Source: an uncultured Eubacteriales bacterium (GTDB taxonomy: Bacteria > Bacillota > Clostridia > Christensenellales > Borkfalkiaceae). From it: a stretch of DNA of 56,184 bases. Every line of letters begins with the position of its first letter. Within the stretch, counting starts at the first letter, position 1. The DNA lies in assembly GCA_900543915.1 (NCBI GenBank), contig UQTB01000013.1, positions 1 to 56,184 of the forward strand. The letters run 5' to 3'. Below are positions 25,401-34,400 of the stretch, piece by piece. The notes under the pieces are model-generated. The model made no database searches. It was not told where the DNA came from and saw nothing but the letters and a program-made list of their open reading frames with translations. A program made the position numbers and the translations under genes.

Positions 25401-28400
25401 TTGGATTTTGATTATACAAAGACAAACTGGCAATTTGCAGCAAAAGCCGTTGTGCTGAATCAAAATTCCTCTCTAGATCATATTACTTTCTTTATTGATT
25501 ACAGTTATAACAACGGCACGGCATATTTCGATAAATTGCAGCTTTGCAAGGGGAATGCCGTCTGCACGAGGGGAACGCCGCGATTTTATACGGATAAAGA
25601 CAATAGAATCTTCGATATTGCCGAATTGGAAAAGATTAAGTACAGGGATACCGACCATTTTTTCAACATCAAGGCTGATGAGACGGTAGATGTCAAGAAA
25701 GTGCAGATGACCTATCTCAATATCGTCGCAATGCAGAATAATCCCGGCGTGATTCTGGATGTAAACGGGGTGATCGATACCAACGTAGACGATAAAAAAA
25801 CCTTCCTGGTTTTCAGGCAGAACGGCGTAGAATATCAATACAATCTGTTTGAATTGGAGTACGCCGCTTCAGGGATGACGGAGATTATCAACAAGTCGGG
25901 CACCGTTCGTCTTCTGAAACGCAAGGACGACCAGCTGGAGCGCATCGAAGCGGTAGATCCGGACGGCAATTCGTTTTTCAGCACATTCGAGTACGATGAA
26001 CAGAACCGACTGAAACGGGAAACTGATTTCAGGGGCGTCGTAAAGGAATACGCGTATACGTCTTCCAACTATAAAAACGTCTCCTCTGAGACGAAGCGTT
26101 ACGGTAGCCTGGAAGCGAACAAGATTTTCAACGATTATTCCTATGAGCGGAATCACTACCTGAGCCGAATCTATGACGAGCGGCAATACCTCAATCAGAA
26201 AGAGCTGTATACGGAGAACCAGTATTCTCTTGTAAAAGACCGGTTGGAATCCGTCCAGCTGCCCAACGGTCAGACCATATCCTACCATTATGACGAGACA
26301 AATTCGTATTTGCTGGGTATCAGCACGATGCTTCTCTATGTAAGCCCGGTGAACGGAGCGGCGCATGCCGATCAGATCGGCATCGCGTATTCCTATCAAA
26401 AGGGATATCTGACGGAAATCAAGTCCGGTACGGGCGGAATTACATACGGCTATGAATACGACGGTTTCGGCAATCTGATCAAGACGCGGATCAACGGCGT
26501 CGAAGTAGTGTCTGCAGAACGCTTTGCAGACAGTACTTACAGCTCGGACGATGAAAATACGTTTAACTATGAAGAAATTACGCTGGCGAACGGCTGTAAA
26601 ATCAAGGAAATCAAAAACTGCAAAGGTGATCTGATTTGCAGAAAGATCCGGGAGCAGACGGGCGTTTTGAACGGAGAATCGCAGTATGGTGCGGAAACAG
26701 AAAGTTTCAGGGTCGTTTACAGAACGGATGAAAACGGCGAAGTTCTGAGCGAAATCAGTTATACGATCGACAAAATGCCCGCAATCGATGCGGGGACGCC
26801 TGACGATTCCTCCCAATGGCTGTACAGCGACTACTGTTATGATGAAAACGGAGAACTGCGGTCTGTCGCCCGCAGGGGATACCGCGCGGGAAGCGACAGC
26901 GTCTGCCGCGACAAAGGCGGGCGCGTCAGCTCGGAAGATTACCGCTTTGAAAACGGTTTTGTCGATCAGTGTTATATATACGATTACAATCAGAACGACG
27001 CGGGCGCAACCGTCCCGGACGATCGGCTGGAAACGGTTGCGGTGTACAGAAACGCCGGCACGGAGCTGATCAATACGTTGAAATTCGGCTACGACGAACT
27101 CGGAAGAGTCAAGAGCAGGAAAGTCCTTTCGCCCTCCGGAACAGAGCTGCTGGAAGAATCCTACGGCTACGCAGCGCGTAAGGCGATGGATGTCTGCAAC
27201 AACCTGTGCAATTCGGGCAGTACCAATTACCTGTCGACATTGCAGCACAAATGCAGAAACGAGACTTACACCGAATTCGTCGATTATAATGCGACCGGCG
27301 GAATCTCTCAGGTGCAGATCGGAAACCGTTCTGTCAAGTACGGGTACGATATGATCAACCGCCTCAGCAACGAACAGAATGAGTTTATGGGGCTGGATTA
27401 TCATTTTGAATATGACAGTGCCGGAAACATCGTCAGCGTCTATTCCAAGAAGCACGGAAATTCCGCGTGGGAGACAAAGGAGACCTATACCTATCAAACG
27501 AAGGACGGCTTGCCGACCAATCAGCTCCTCAGTATCACCAAAGAAAGCGTAAACGGGGGAGGAATCAGCACAATTTATACGGCAGGAGAATATGACGGAG
27601 TAGGAAATCCTTGCAAATACCGGGGGAATGTGTTAAAATGGAAGCGAGGAAGGATCCTGAAGGCATACGGAGGGAACGAGTACCGCTACGACGGGAACGG
27701 AATCAGGCAGGAAAAGAGGACTGCGGGAGGAGCGGTCCATAAGTACTACACGTCAGGGGGGAAGATCCTCGGGGAGGAAGTAAGCGAGAACGGAACGGTA
27801 ACGACGTATCGGTATGAATACCTGGGCGACAGAGTAGTAGGGCTGGTAAAGAACAATACGGAAAAGTATTATTACCAGTACAACGCGGTGGGAGATATAG
27901 CGCGGATCTGCGACGAAGACGGGAAGACTGCGGCGCGGTATGAATACGACGCGTGGGGGAACCACAGGATCTACGACAGGAGCGGAGCGGAAATCACTTA
28001 CGACGTGGAAACGCCGGGGATGATATATCGGTTTGACGAACATATCGGGAGAGTGAATCCGTTCCGGTATAAGGGGTACTATTACGACGGTGAGACAGGG
28101 CTGTATTATGTAGAGACGAGATACTACGATCCGGCAGCGAGGCGATTTGTAAACGCGGACAATGTGGGAATTGTAGCGACGGAATATCTGACGACGCCGG
28201 GCGGACAGAACCTGTACAGTTACAGCTTGAATAATCCGGTGAATTACCGGGATGCGAGCGGTCAGAGCGTAACGGCGGTAATCAGCGTGATCTGGTCAGT
28301 GGTAAAGCTGGTGGTATCGTTGGGGATGCTGGGACTGGCCGTATACGGACTGGTAGGAGCGATAAAGTCGTTCAGCAAAGAGCCAAGCTGGCTGAACCTG

Positions 28401-29258
28401 CTGTTTGTAGTAATAGCAGTGGTAGGGGTAGCGGTATCTTCGGCGCAGGTGGTAAAAGCGGTTCGTGGAGTGGTGACGGCAGTAAAGAGCCTGCCGCTGG
28501 AAGTGAAACAGAGCCCGCCGACGCAGGAAGGAAGCCAGATTCAAGGAGACTGTTTTGTCGCAGGGACAAAAGTCAGGACGGAGAATGGCTATAAAAAGAT
28601 AGAGGAAATCGAAGTCGGAGAAAAAGTCTTAGCATACGACGAAAAGACCGGGAGGCAGGAATACAAGAGAGTCGTAAGGCTGTTCCGCGGGGAAACGAAC
28701 GAGTGGTATCATATTGAAGTCAACGGAGAAGAAATCAGGTGTACGGGGAATCACCCGTTCTACGTAAAAGGGAAAGGATATGTCAAGGCAAAGGAGTTAA
28801 CGAGGGAAGATAAGCTGGTTTTATCGGACGGGAAAGAGGTCGGGACAGAAGGAATCCGAATTGAACGGCTAGAAAAACCAGAAACGAAGTATAACTTTGA
28901 AGTCGAAGATTTCCATACCTACTACGTAACCGAATGCGAAATTCTCGTTCATAATAAGTGTAAAGAAAATTATAATTGGAGAAAAACAAGAGAAAAGTAT
29001 TGGAAAGAACAAGGTAAACTTTATGAATCAAAAATGACTGGCGATTTTTCTGAATCGGGTACATATAAGGTAACGCAAGAAAACGTTGCACGAATGTTAA
29101 AGGGAAAAGCCCCAATTGGTATAGATAATTATTCTGTACATCTACATCATGTATATGGAAGACAGGGCGAAAACATATATTATTTTGTAGAAATAACAAG
29201 AACAGATCATTACTTAAATTATAAGAGTTTACATCCATGGTTATATAAAATAAGATAG
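22431..29258 (+). CDS. RHS/YD-repeat polymorphic toxin with Hint domain and LHH-type nuclease tip
   Basis: A 2275-residue protein. Residues 1-300 form a WapA-like N-terminal region without signal peptide; about 320-500 look like a DNRLRE-type domain. YD repeats start near 590, are broken by a carbohydrate-binding-like insert (about 885-1030) and end in the RHS core consensus near 1870-1910. A hydrophobic segment (about 1945-2010) precedes a Hint autoprotease (2039-2175; catalytic Cys2041, final His2174-Asn2175). The last 98 residues hold HLHH (2237-2240) within a GKAPIG...LHH...H pattern of the HNH/ENDO VII LHH nucleases. AAGGAG precedes the ATG. Inferred role: contact-dependent DNase toxin; the tip is AT-rich compared with the core. 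Confidence 0.9.
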   Translation: MGNIKFLNGEEQTAELQEKAEIRLDEPPAADRKEEQAAHVLFEDISKREVDAKHFRMSDGSFRAVYYGSPVHYYDENEGKYVGIDNTLTESGCDETDEDDFRGYVNRRGSFRVKLAENTDGRNLMAIEKDGYRLIWKLLGKKDRVTGETALASASARVSKANEADSGTGAELDRLNGEVRYDDFVPGCDLQYVVTPTGVKENIIVREKKEAYIFDFLLKTKYLNLELSEDGRKLLAFVERVDETTGAAQKEVIFDIPAPYMIDGAGNEGYDVTYELSRQRNGKYLFSIVADETWINAEGRVFPVTIDPAIEVNEFERIFVSRTAFNKEPGTTHITSELRYVGGTGKSEMLMESGTYARTYFKITLPKNLQACKINHVVLKLHFINHLKSNDEVTPFLIRKCDAVDIENPPFYGNMGEIIQYIQQVGNIEDQMYVEYDLTKIYKNGSTTDPRYACLIGYEKDERDDLLILEDENQYGYKGKLEIDYTLNRTLKSEEFQTNDVKRAGTHMVDLFTGYNKFIHKDNDFAGGNRLSLEISHVYNSLEKSNEYYTVSKGGSRTVPLGMGKGWKLNIQQFVFKVADQSSAYDNSLRYLYIDQNGDEISFARNITRKPVYDGDTITEIKETEEFLDEQGKKLRCYEVAGEIRIADDNGTILYFDNNELYKITDKNGDSVTLVKEACYGNISRVYDSLGHSAVFEYDAYCRLSRLTFSDGKVLTYQYNGNGCLTKICYPDSGATEFYYGGPDSIFDLNSVRDRSGYRLNVSYSDGKVSQLKDFACFRSISSNGVVPYTAGSEPGVEKFSAYDIIVYEKPGKKLLIRYQNNLTSVIAENGYAQNYQFNQGGFCECVYETKDELNAEQVKKSVTDIFYYKGFDVFDTYEVRPSSTSQNLLKDGSFEGSDESAWLRIDEDRFCKKYGVGVDGDYALSIVGAVTESRLIRQIIRASELDLSRGEGIIFSGFAKADSLPLTNTTKFRIYLALYYEDNSVSIESLDFDYTKTNWQFAAKAVVLNQNSSLDHITFFIDYSYNNGTAYFDKLQLCKGNAVCTRGTPRFYTDKDNRIFDIAELEKIKYRDTDHFFNIKADETVDVKKVQMTYLNIVAMQNNPGVILDVNGVIDTNVDDKKTFLVFRQNGVEYQYNLFELEYAASGMTEIINKSGTVRLLKRKDDQLERIEAVDPDGNSFFSTFEYDEQNRLKRETDFRGVVKEYAYTSSNYKNVSSETKRYGSLEANKIFNDYSYERNHYLSRIYDERQYLNQKELYTENQYSLVKDRLESVQLPNGQTISYHYDETNSYLLGISTMLLYVSPVNGAAHADQIGIAYSYQKGYLTEIKSGTGGITYGYEYDGFGNLIKTRINGVEVVSAERFADSTYSSDDENTFNYEEITLANGCKIKEIKNCKGDLICRKIREQTGVLNGESQYGAETESFRVVYRTDENGEVLSEISYTIDKMPAIDAGTPDDSSQWLYSDYCYDENGELRSVARRGYRAGSDSVCRDKGGRVSSEDYRFENGFVDQCYIYDYNQNDAGATVPDDRLETVAVYRNAGTELINTLKFGYDELGRVKSRKVLSPSGTELLEESYGYAARKAMDVCNNLCNSGSTNYLSTLQHKCRNETYTEFVDYNATGGISQVQIGNRSVKYGYDMINRLSNEQNEFMGLDYHFEYDSAGNIVSVYSKKHGNSAWETKETYTYQTKDGLPTNQLLSITKESVNGGGISTIYTAGEYDGVGNPCKYRGNVLKWKRGRILKAYGGNEYRYDGNGIRQEKRTAGGAVHKYYTSGGKILGEEVSENGTVTTYRYEYLGDRVVGLVKNNTEKYYYQYNAVGDIARICDEDGKTAARYEYDAWGNHRIYDRSGAEITYDVETPGMIYRFDEHIGRVNPFRYKGYYYDGETGLYYVETRYYDPAARRFVNADNVGIVATEYLTTPGGQNLYSYSLNNPVNYRDASGQSVTAVISVIWSVVKLVVSLGMLGLAVYGLVGAIKSFSKEPSWLNLLFVVIAVVGVAVSSAQVVKAVRGVVTAVKSLPLEVKQSPPTQEGSQIQGDCFVAGTKVRTENGYKKIEEIEVGEKVLAYDEKTGRQEYKRVVRLFRGETNEWYHIEVNGEEIRCTGNHPFYVKGKGYVKAKELTREDKLVLSDGKEVGTEGIRIERLEKPETKYNFEVEDFHTYYVTECEILVHNKCKENYNWRKTREKYWKEQGKLYESKMTGDFSESGTYKVTQENVARMLKGKAPIGIDNYSVHLHHVYGRQGENIYYFVEITRTDHYLNYKSLHPWLYKIR

Positions 29259-29267
29259 AGGAGAAAT

Positions 29268-29939
29268 ATGATAGAAGAAAAAAAATTTGTGATAGATTTT
29301 GTTGAAGGCAGGGTTAAGATAGAGCTGTTTTTGGAGGAATTAGATAGAAACAATGCTTTATATGAGTGGATACAGAGTATTGTGCCCAAAGGAAAAATAG
29401 GATATTACGACGTGAAAAAAAATCCAGACGGAAGTATTAGTCAGGAAGTTGGTCTTTATGATATAAGAAAAATGATTCACTTTCTAAGATATGGTAAAGG
29501 AGCTACGCCCTTAGGAAGAATATATAATATTCACAGTGAGGTTTCCAGATTAGTATTAGGAGCATTTCCGAATGAGAATATCCAAGTAGATCAGTCAATC
29601 AAAAATAAATTTATTTTTCTATTGGATGCCTGTCCGAATTATATCGGTGGGAATGAAGTGGAACAAGCTGGAATTTTAGAAGAATTATATAATAATTTAC
29701 AAGAGAATGCGAGTAAAACCAAAAGAATTAAATTATTTTCTACGGAATTAAAAAAAATGTTTCACGTAGAGAAAAATCATTATCCCAGATGGATTCAGGA
29801 AGCAGAATGGCCGATATTAAATGGCAAACCAATGCAATTTCTCTATCAAAAACAGATAGAAAAAACAACAATGTTTACGCAATATTATTTTGAGGATGCA
29901 GACACAAAAGAGAGGCGCATAGTAGAACAATTCACGTAA
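29268..29939 (+). CDS. Candidate immunity protein for the LHH nuclease tip
   Basis: A 223-residue soluble protein starting 10 bp after the toxin gene with GAGGAG before the ATG. It is rich in Lys, Glu and Ile and AT-rich like the toxin tip. No signal peptide or membrane helix, as expected for an inhibitor of a cytoplasmic nuclease. The C-terminal WIQEAEWPILNGKPMQFLYQ segment recalls the end of DUF1963/Imm-type immunity proteins, but this is a weak resemblance. The assignment comes mainly from position: immediately behind a polymorphic toxin tip and closed by a dedicated terminator. Confidence 0.75.
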   Translation: MIEEKKFVIDFVEGRVKIELFLEELDRNNALYEWIQSIVPKGKIGYYDVKKNPDGSISQEVGLYDIRKMIHFLRYGKGATPLGRIYNIHSEVSRLVLGAFPNENIQVDQSIKNKFIFLLDACPNYIGGNEVEQAGILEELYNNLQENASKTKRIKLFSTELKKMFHVEKNHYPRWIQEAEWPILNGKPMQFLYQKQIEKTTMFTQYYFEDADTKERRIVEQFT

Positions 29940-29998
29940 ATAATTCAAAATGAGTCAGCAAATAGGAAACTGAAATGGATTCATTTTTGATAGTTAAC

Positions 29999-30036
29999 AA
30001 GAAAGGCTATTCGAAAGAATAGCCTTTCTTTTAATT
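29999..30036 (+). terminator. Terminator of the first toxin-immunity unit
   Basis: A perfect 14-bp stem (29999-30012 with 30017-30030) around a GAAA tetraloop, then TTAATTT. Confidence 0.9.
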
Positions 30037-30047
30037 TAAGAATAAAT

Positions 30048-30587
30048 CTTGCAAATACCGGGGGAATGTGTTAAAATGGAATTGAGAAAGGTTCTTGGAG
30101 GCATACGGAGGGAACGAGTACCGCTACGACGGGAACGGAATCCGGCAGGAAAAGAGGACTTCATAAGTGTGCGCCGACTAGTCCTAAAAAAGTTAATGAT
30201 AGTTATTTGAAAAGAAATGGAGTTGATATTCATTCATTTAAAGAAGAATATTTAGGAAAAAAGGCGTTAATTTCACGATATGATATTTATGTTGATACAA
30301 CAGATGACATTAGAAAGGTAATCAATCCTCGCAATTTTTTGCCATCAGATTATATGGAAGAAGAGTGGAAGAAATTGATGGAAGAAGCGCTGCATCAGGA
30401 ATTTGATCCGTTCCGGAATGATTTTGAAAACCATGTGAGGAAAAATTTTCCATTGAAAGAGCCAAGTGGAGTAACGATTCATGCATATAGAGCTTTTATA
30501 GAACGAGGCATTATATTTTATAAACAAAAGGTAAATTTTAGCAGCCGTTTTTCTCTTTTTCGAAGATTTAAAAATAATACAAAATAA
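30048..30587 (+). pseudogene. Decayed orphan RHS tip cassette
   Basis: Bases 30048-30160 align without gaps to 27610-27722 in the RHS core, but the RHS frame meets a TGA within the copy. After the junction another frame (from about 30153 to 30587) encodes HKCAPTSPKKVNDSYLKRNG and about 125 further residues. The HKC start mimics the VHNKC that follows the Hint domain of the full gene, and the NDSYLKRNG...YDIYVD part resembles a known polymorphic-toxin tip (type 33, from memory). The remaining acidic, helical part does not fit that toxin and may come from another gene by deletion. A TTG at 30207 could start translation but has no good ribosome site. Confidence 0.7.
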
Positions 30588-30612
30588 CAAAGAAATTATA
30601 AAAATCTCATCA

Positions 30613-30680
30613 CAGCAGACGCAGGCAGAAGGGCAGATTCAAAGGGATCGCTTAGCCGCAGGTTTCAAAATCAAAAAGAA
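30613..30680 (+). pseudogene. Remnant of a Hint-domain start
   Basis: This stretch resembles 28519-28580, the junction of RHS and Hint in the first RHS gene: the GACGCAGG...AGATTCAA...GCAGG blocks recur in the same order. Translated it gives QIQRDRLAAGFKI against QIQGDCFVAGTKV, so the catalytic Cys is gone. A small piece of an ancestral RHS-Hint gene. Confidence 0.6.
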
Positions 30681-30709
30681 GGCATTGTTGTTTTAACAAT
30701 GCCCTTTTT
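30681..30709 (+). terminator. Terminator after the decayed cassette
   Basis: A 9-bp stem (30681-30689 with 30695-30703) followed by CTTTTTA. Confidence 0.75.
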
Positions 30710-30899
30710 ACTGATCGGCAAAAAAAGCCTCCTTTGTTCTCTGACCAATCAATGCGGAAAAATGCCGCCTGCCCGCTTGTTATTTTGTCCGGAACGGTGG
30801 ATTTTGGGCATGACAAAAGCCCCCAAGGCCCGCGATTTTTTTTCGGTAATGTTTTAGAAAAAGGGAATCATGGCCAGGGGATGTTTTTTCTGCAATGTC

Positions 30900-31106
30900 T
30901 TAGCGCTTAATTCCTTCTGTCAGCTCTTCGAAGGTTGTGTCGAGCGCATCGAGCAGATCGAGGAGGAAGGCGACCGACATATTTGCGGAGCCTCTTTCCA
31001 GTCTGCTGATGTACTGCTGGGAGGAATGTAATTGTTCCGCCAGCGCTCTTTGCGTCAGTTCACTGCATTTTCTGATTTTCTTTAAATTGGTACCTAGCGT
31101 TTCCAT
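30900..31106 (-). CDS. XRE-family helix-turn-helix regulator
   Basis: A 68-residue protein consisting of a single Cro/C1-type HTH: NLKKIRKCSELTQRALAEQL, then the recognition helix in SSQQYISRLERGS and the last helix LLDLLDALDTTFEELT. It is divergent from the second RHS gene, with 320 bp between them that hold the RHS promoter. Regulators of this size control mobile or toxin genes; control of the neighbouring RHS unit is plausible but unproven. The right part of the gap (31107-31350) contains no other supported gene. Confidence 0.88.
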   Translation of the reverse strand: METLGTNLKKIRKCSELTQRALAEQLHSSQQYISRLERGSANMSVAFLLDLLDALDTTFEELTEGIKR

Positions 31107-31356
31107 ATCTAAATTGTAACCGATGTGATAAAATGAAACAATAAAATTGATAATAATTATAAAATAATGTTAAATTATTTCATTCAAATACAGGGAAAAA
31201 GGTCCTTGGAAAAGGAAAAAACTGTTTTTTCAGCCGGTGTGCATAGAAAACAGCGTCGTTTTGTACGAGTGCATTCCGTATCGCCAAACGGAGACGGATT
31301 TCTGTATTGCGGCGTTTTAGTCGGGGTTGTTTTTAAAATCGGGTGTCATATCTCCC

Positions 31357-31384
31357 TTGACGCGGCGTTAATTTGCATTATAAT
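31357..31384 (+). promoter_or_regulatory. Promoter of the second RHS gene
   Basis: TTGACG (31357-31362) and TATAAT (31379-31384) spaced by 16 bp, about 40 nt before the ATG. GGGAGG at 31411-31416 is the ribosome site. Confidence 0.85.
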
Positions 31385-31425
31385 GAAGTTGCAATACGCT
31401 CGAATGAGCGAAAGGGAGGTATACT

Positions 31426-34400
31426 ATGAAACAAAACAGCGGAATCAATTCTGCGGGCAATGAAAAAACTGAAAAACTGACGTCGGAACCGAAAAAAGAC
31501 ATCGTGTCTGACGGCACGGAACAAATGCAGGGCAATGCGGACAAAAATGAGTCGGCCGCCTTTGACGGGGAAGCTCGCATCGAAGCGGCGGGGACCTTTG
31601 CCGCGAACAGTGTCGACATGTGGTATCCTTATAATGAATTGGTCTATCCGACGAAAAAAGCCTTTTCTTTCTTCGGCAATTTTTCGGGGGAACTGGACGT
31701 TTGGACGGGAAACTTCGTGACGAAGTATACGGATGTTCCCGCGGAAGATTCGGTCATGGGACTGGAGATCGCACATGTTTTTCGGGAAAGCGACGAGGAC
31801 TTTCACTGCGGAAATAATGTCCGCCTCAATCTGAACGAGACGTTCCTGCCGCATGATAACCCTGCTTCGGGGGAAGCGCACTATTATTATACGGACGCAA
31901 AAGGCGATCGTTACGGATTCAGAGAATACTTTTACTATCTCGACAACAGCGGAAACCGGCAGGAGGTTTCGGGTTCGTCCGTCACTGTCAACCCGGACGG
32001 CACGCTGACAGACGGCACGCATGAGGTGCATCGAGAACTGCGCTCTTCCACCGGGCTCAAAGCGATTACGGAAATCCGAGATATCGCGGGGGCGGAATGG
32101 TACGAACAGCGCCGGGAGGAGCTCAAACAGCTCGAAGAGCAGGTAAAGGCTTATGAAGATATCATCAATGAATACAAGCTGGTTTATTTATCGGACGGAA
32201 AAATAAAAGAAGCGGACGGAGAGGATATTCTAAGCGAATATAACAGCGCTACGCAATTGATTTTACCGGCAACTGAGGCGCTTCAATTTCAGTCGTTGTT
32301 GCAACAGAAGAATTCTCTGGAGGCGGTAGTTGGAAGTGAAACTTATATCTATCCGGAAATCAACGACGTAAAAAAGCAATTGGTGTCTCTGAAATCCGCC
32401 CTGTACGAGCTGAATTGGAAAATAAAAGGATATTTGACTGATGACGAAATTAAAAGCGATACGTCTGCCGTAACCGAAATTACAACATGTATTAATAAAA
32501 ATAACTACATATCCACATATTATATCAACAAGTTTTTGGATTCTGCCAAAGGCTACGACTTTATTTCCGGGAATTCGGATACTGCAACCAAGGGGTATAC
32601 GGTAAGGGAACAGCTTCGCCAGAGAAATCTGATTTTGGAGCAGATAAAAACGGCAGAAGATAATTTAGATTTGCAGGCCGAACTCATTGAAAATCAATTG
32701 TCATATATTCAGGGGAAAAAAGATCAGTACTACGCCCAGTTCTATTCTTATTGCAAGGAGTACCGGAATAAGAAAGAAGAGTTGGAGACGATGGAGCGCC
32801 ATCTCCCCGTGCGCTTTCTGACCGACGGATCAATCGTCAAGGGATTCAATCGTGCGGGGGATCTCGCAGTGATCTTCGACCGCTATGAAAACACTGCGGC
32901 GATCGAGCGCGACCGGGAAAACCGCATCGTCCGCATCAGCGACGGAGTAAAAGAAATAGCTTTTTCCTACAATACGGATGGACTACTTTCCTCTATCACC
33001 GATGCGAACGGTAAAAGGACGAGTTATTCATATACGTCTGATGGTTCTTCAAATAAGTTGGATAAGTTGTTAGTTATAACTAATAATAATGGAAAAATGT
33101 CAATACTTTTTTATAATGGATATCTGCTCAATTCGTTCAATTTTGGCAATTACTATTCTAATATTATCTCAACAAATTCAAAGACTACTCAGATTAAATG
33201 TAATATTATGGGAAATGAAATTGTACATGGTAATATTATTAACAATACAGCTACAGTTGTTAACAGATTTTCAGCGGACGTCGAATACAGCTCTAACACG
33301 ACGACAATTACCGATACGGATCGGGGAGAAAAAGTTTCTTATTCTTTTGACGGCAACGGCAGATTGACAAAGCTGATCCGGGAATTGGACGGAAAAATTG
33401 TGCAGGAAGAGCGCTATACGATTTCGCCTCGGAATACCGTTAAGACGGAATATGCGAAAAAGAGCTGCCTTTATAAGCCGACAGCCGAATATCAGTATGT
33501 TGCGGGGGATAGCGTGACGGATACGCTCAATGGCTTTAATAAGAAAACGAAAACCGTTAAAAGCGCCGTCAAGGTCGATACCACAGGCGCGACGTTGCAG
33601 GAGACTGTCAATTATACTTACGATAGTCTGCAACAGTTGGTGACGGAAAAGACGACCGTAACAAGTAAGATCAACGATATCACTTCCACGCGTAATTTCA
33701 TGAAAAATTATTGTTACAACGCGCAGGGCAGCCTGGTCCGCGTCGAGAAATATGAGGAGGGCAAGGAGTATACGGATGGCAAGACGGTGGAAGAAACCGA
33801 ATATGACGAAAGGGGCAACGCAGTCAGATCCTTCGTCTACAACAGCCTGGATACGGGCAGTAAGTTCTACACTGAAAGCCGTTATTCCGAACGCGGGCAG
33901 ATTCTCGCAGATCTGGACGAAACGGGCAGGTACGAGACGAAGTACGAGTATGCGGGTGGAACGAACGTCGTTCGTACGGAAATTCTGCCGAACGGCAGCA
34001 GGCGCTCGTACGGGCATGATCCGGAACACCGCGTCAGCGCGGTGACGCAGAGCACGGAGGACGGCGAAGAGAACAGCACGCAGATCGTTTACACCGGCGA
34101 TTTCCCCACCCTGCTGACGAGCGGAAATAACGAAATCGAATATTCCTACGATCCCAAAGGCCGCGTAAAATCGGTGAAAATAAACTCGGATACCCCTTAC
34201 GTGACGCATACTTATACGGACAGCACGGTCGACGGAAAAAAGCAGACGAAGACGGAATCCGTCTATATCAACGGCAATACCGCGGAAAAGACGGAAGACG
34301 TCAACGGAAACATCACGGAAATCAAATACAACGGCGCCGTGCAGGCGCAAATAGAGTATACCGAGGACGGGAAATGCAGCAAAATTACGGACAAAGTTAC

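Noticed and set aside
25869..27497. A 542-codon minus-strand frame within the first RHS gene
   Set aside because: Antisense to continuous YD repeats; no start signals and no domain.
31167..31463. A 98-codon plus-strand frame before the second RHS gene
   Set aside because: It runs over the RHS promoter, ribosome site and start codon and has no start signal of its own.
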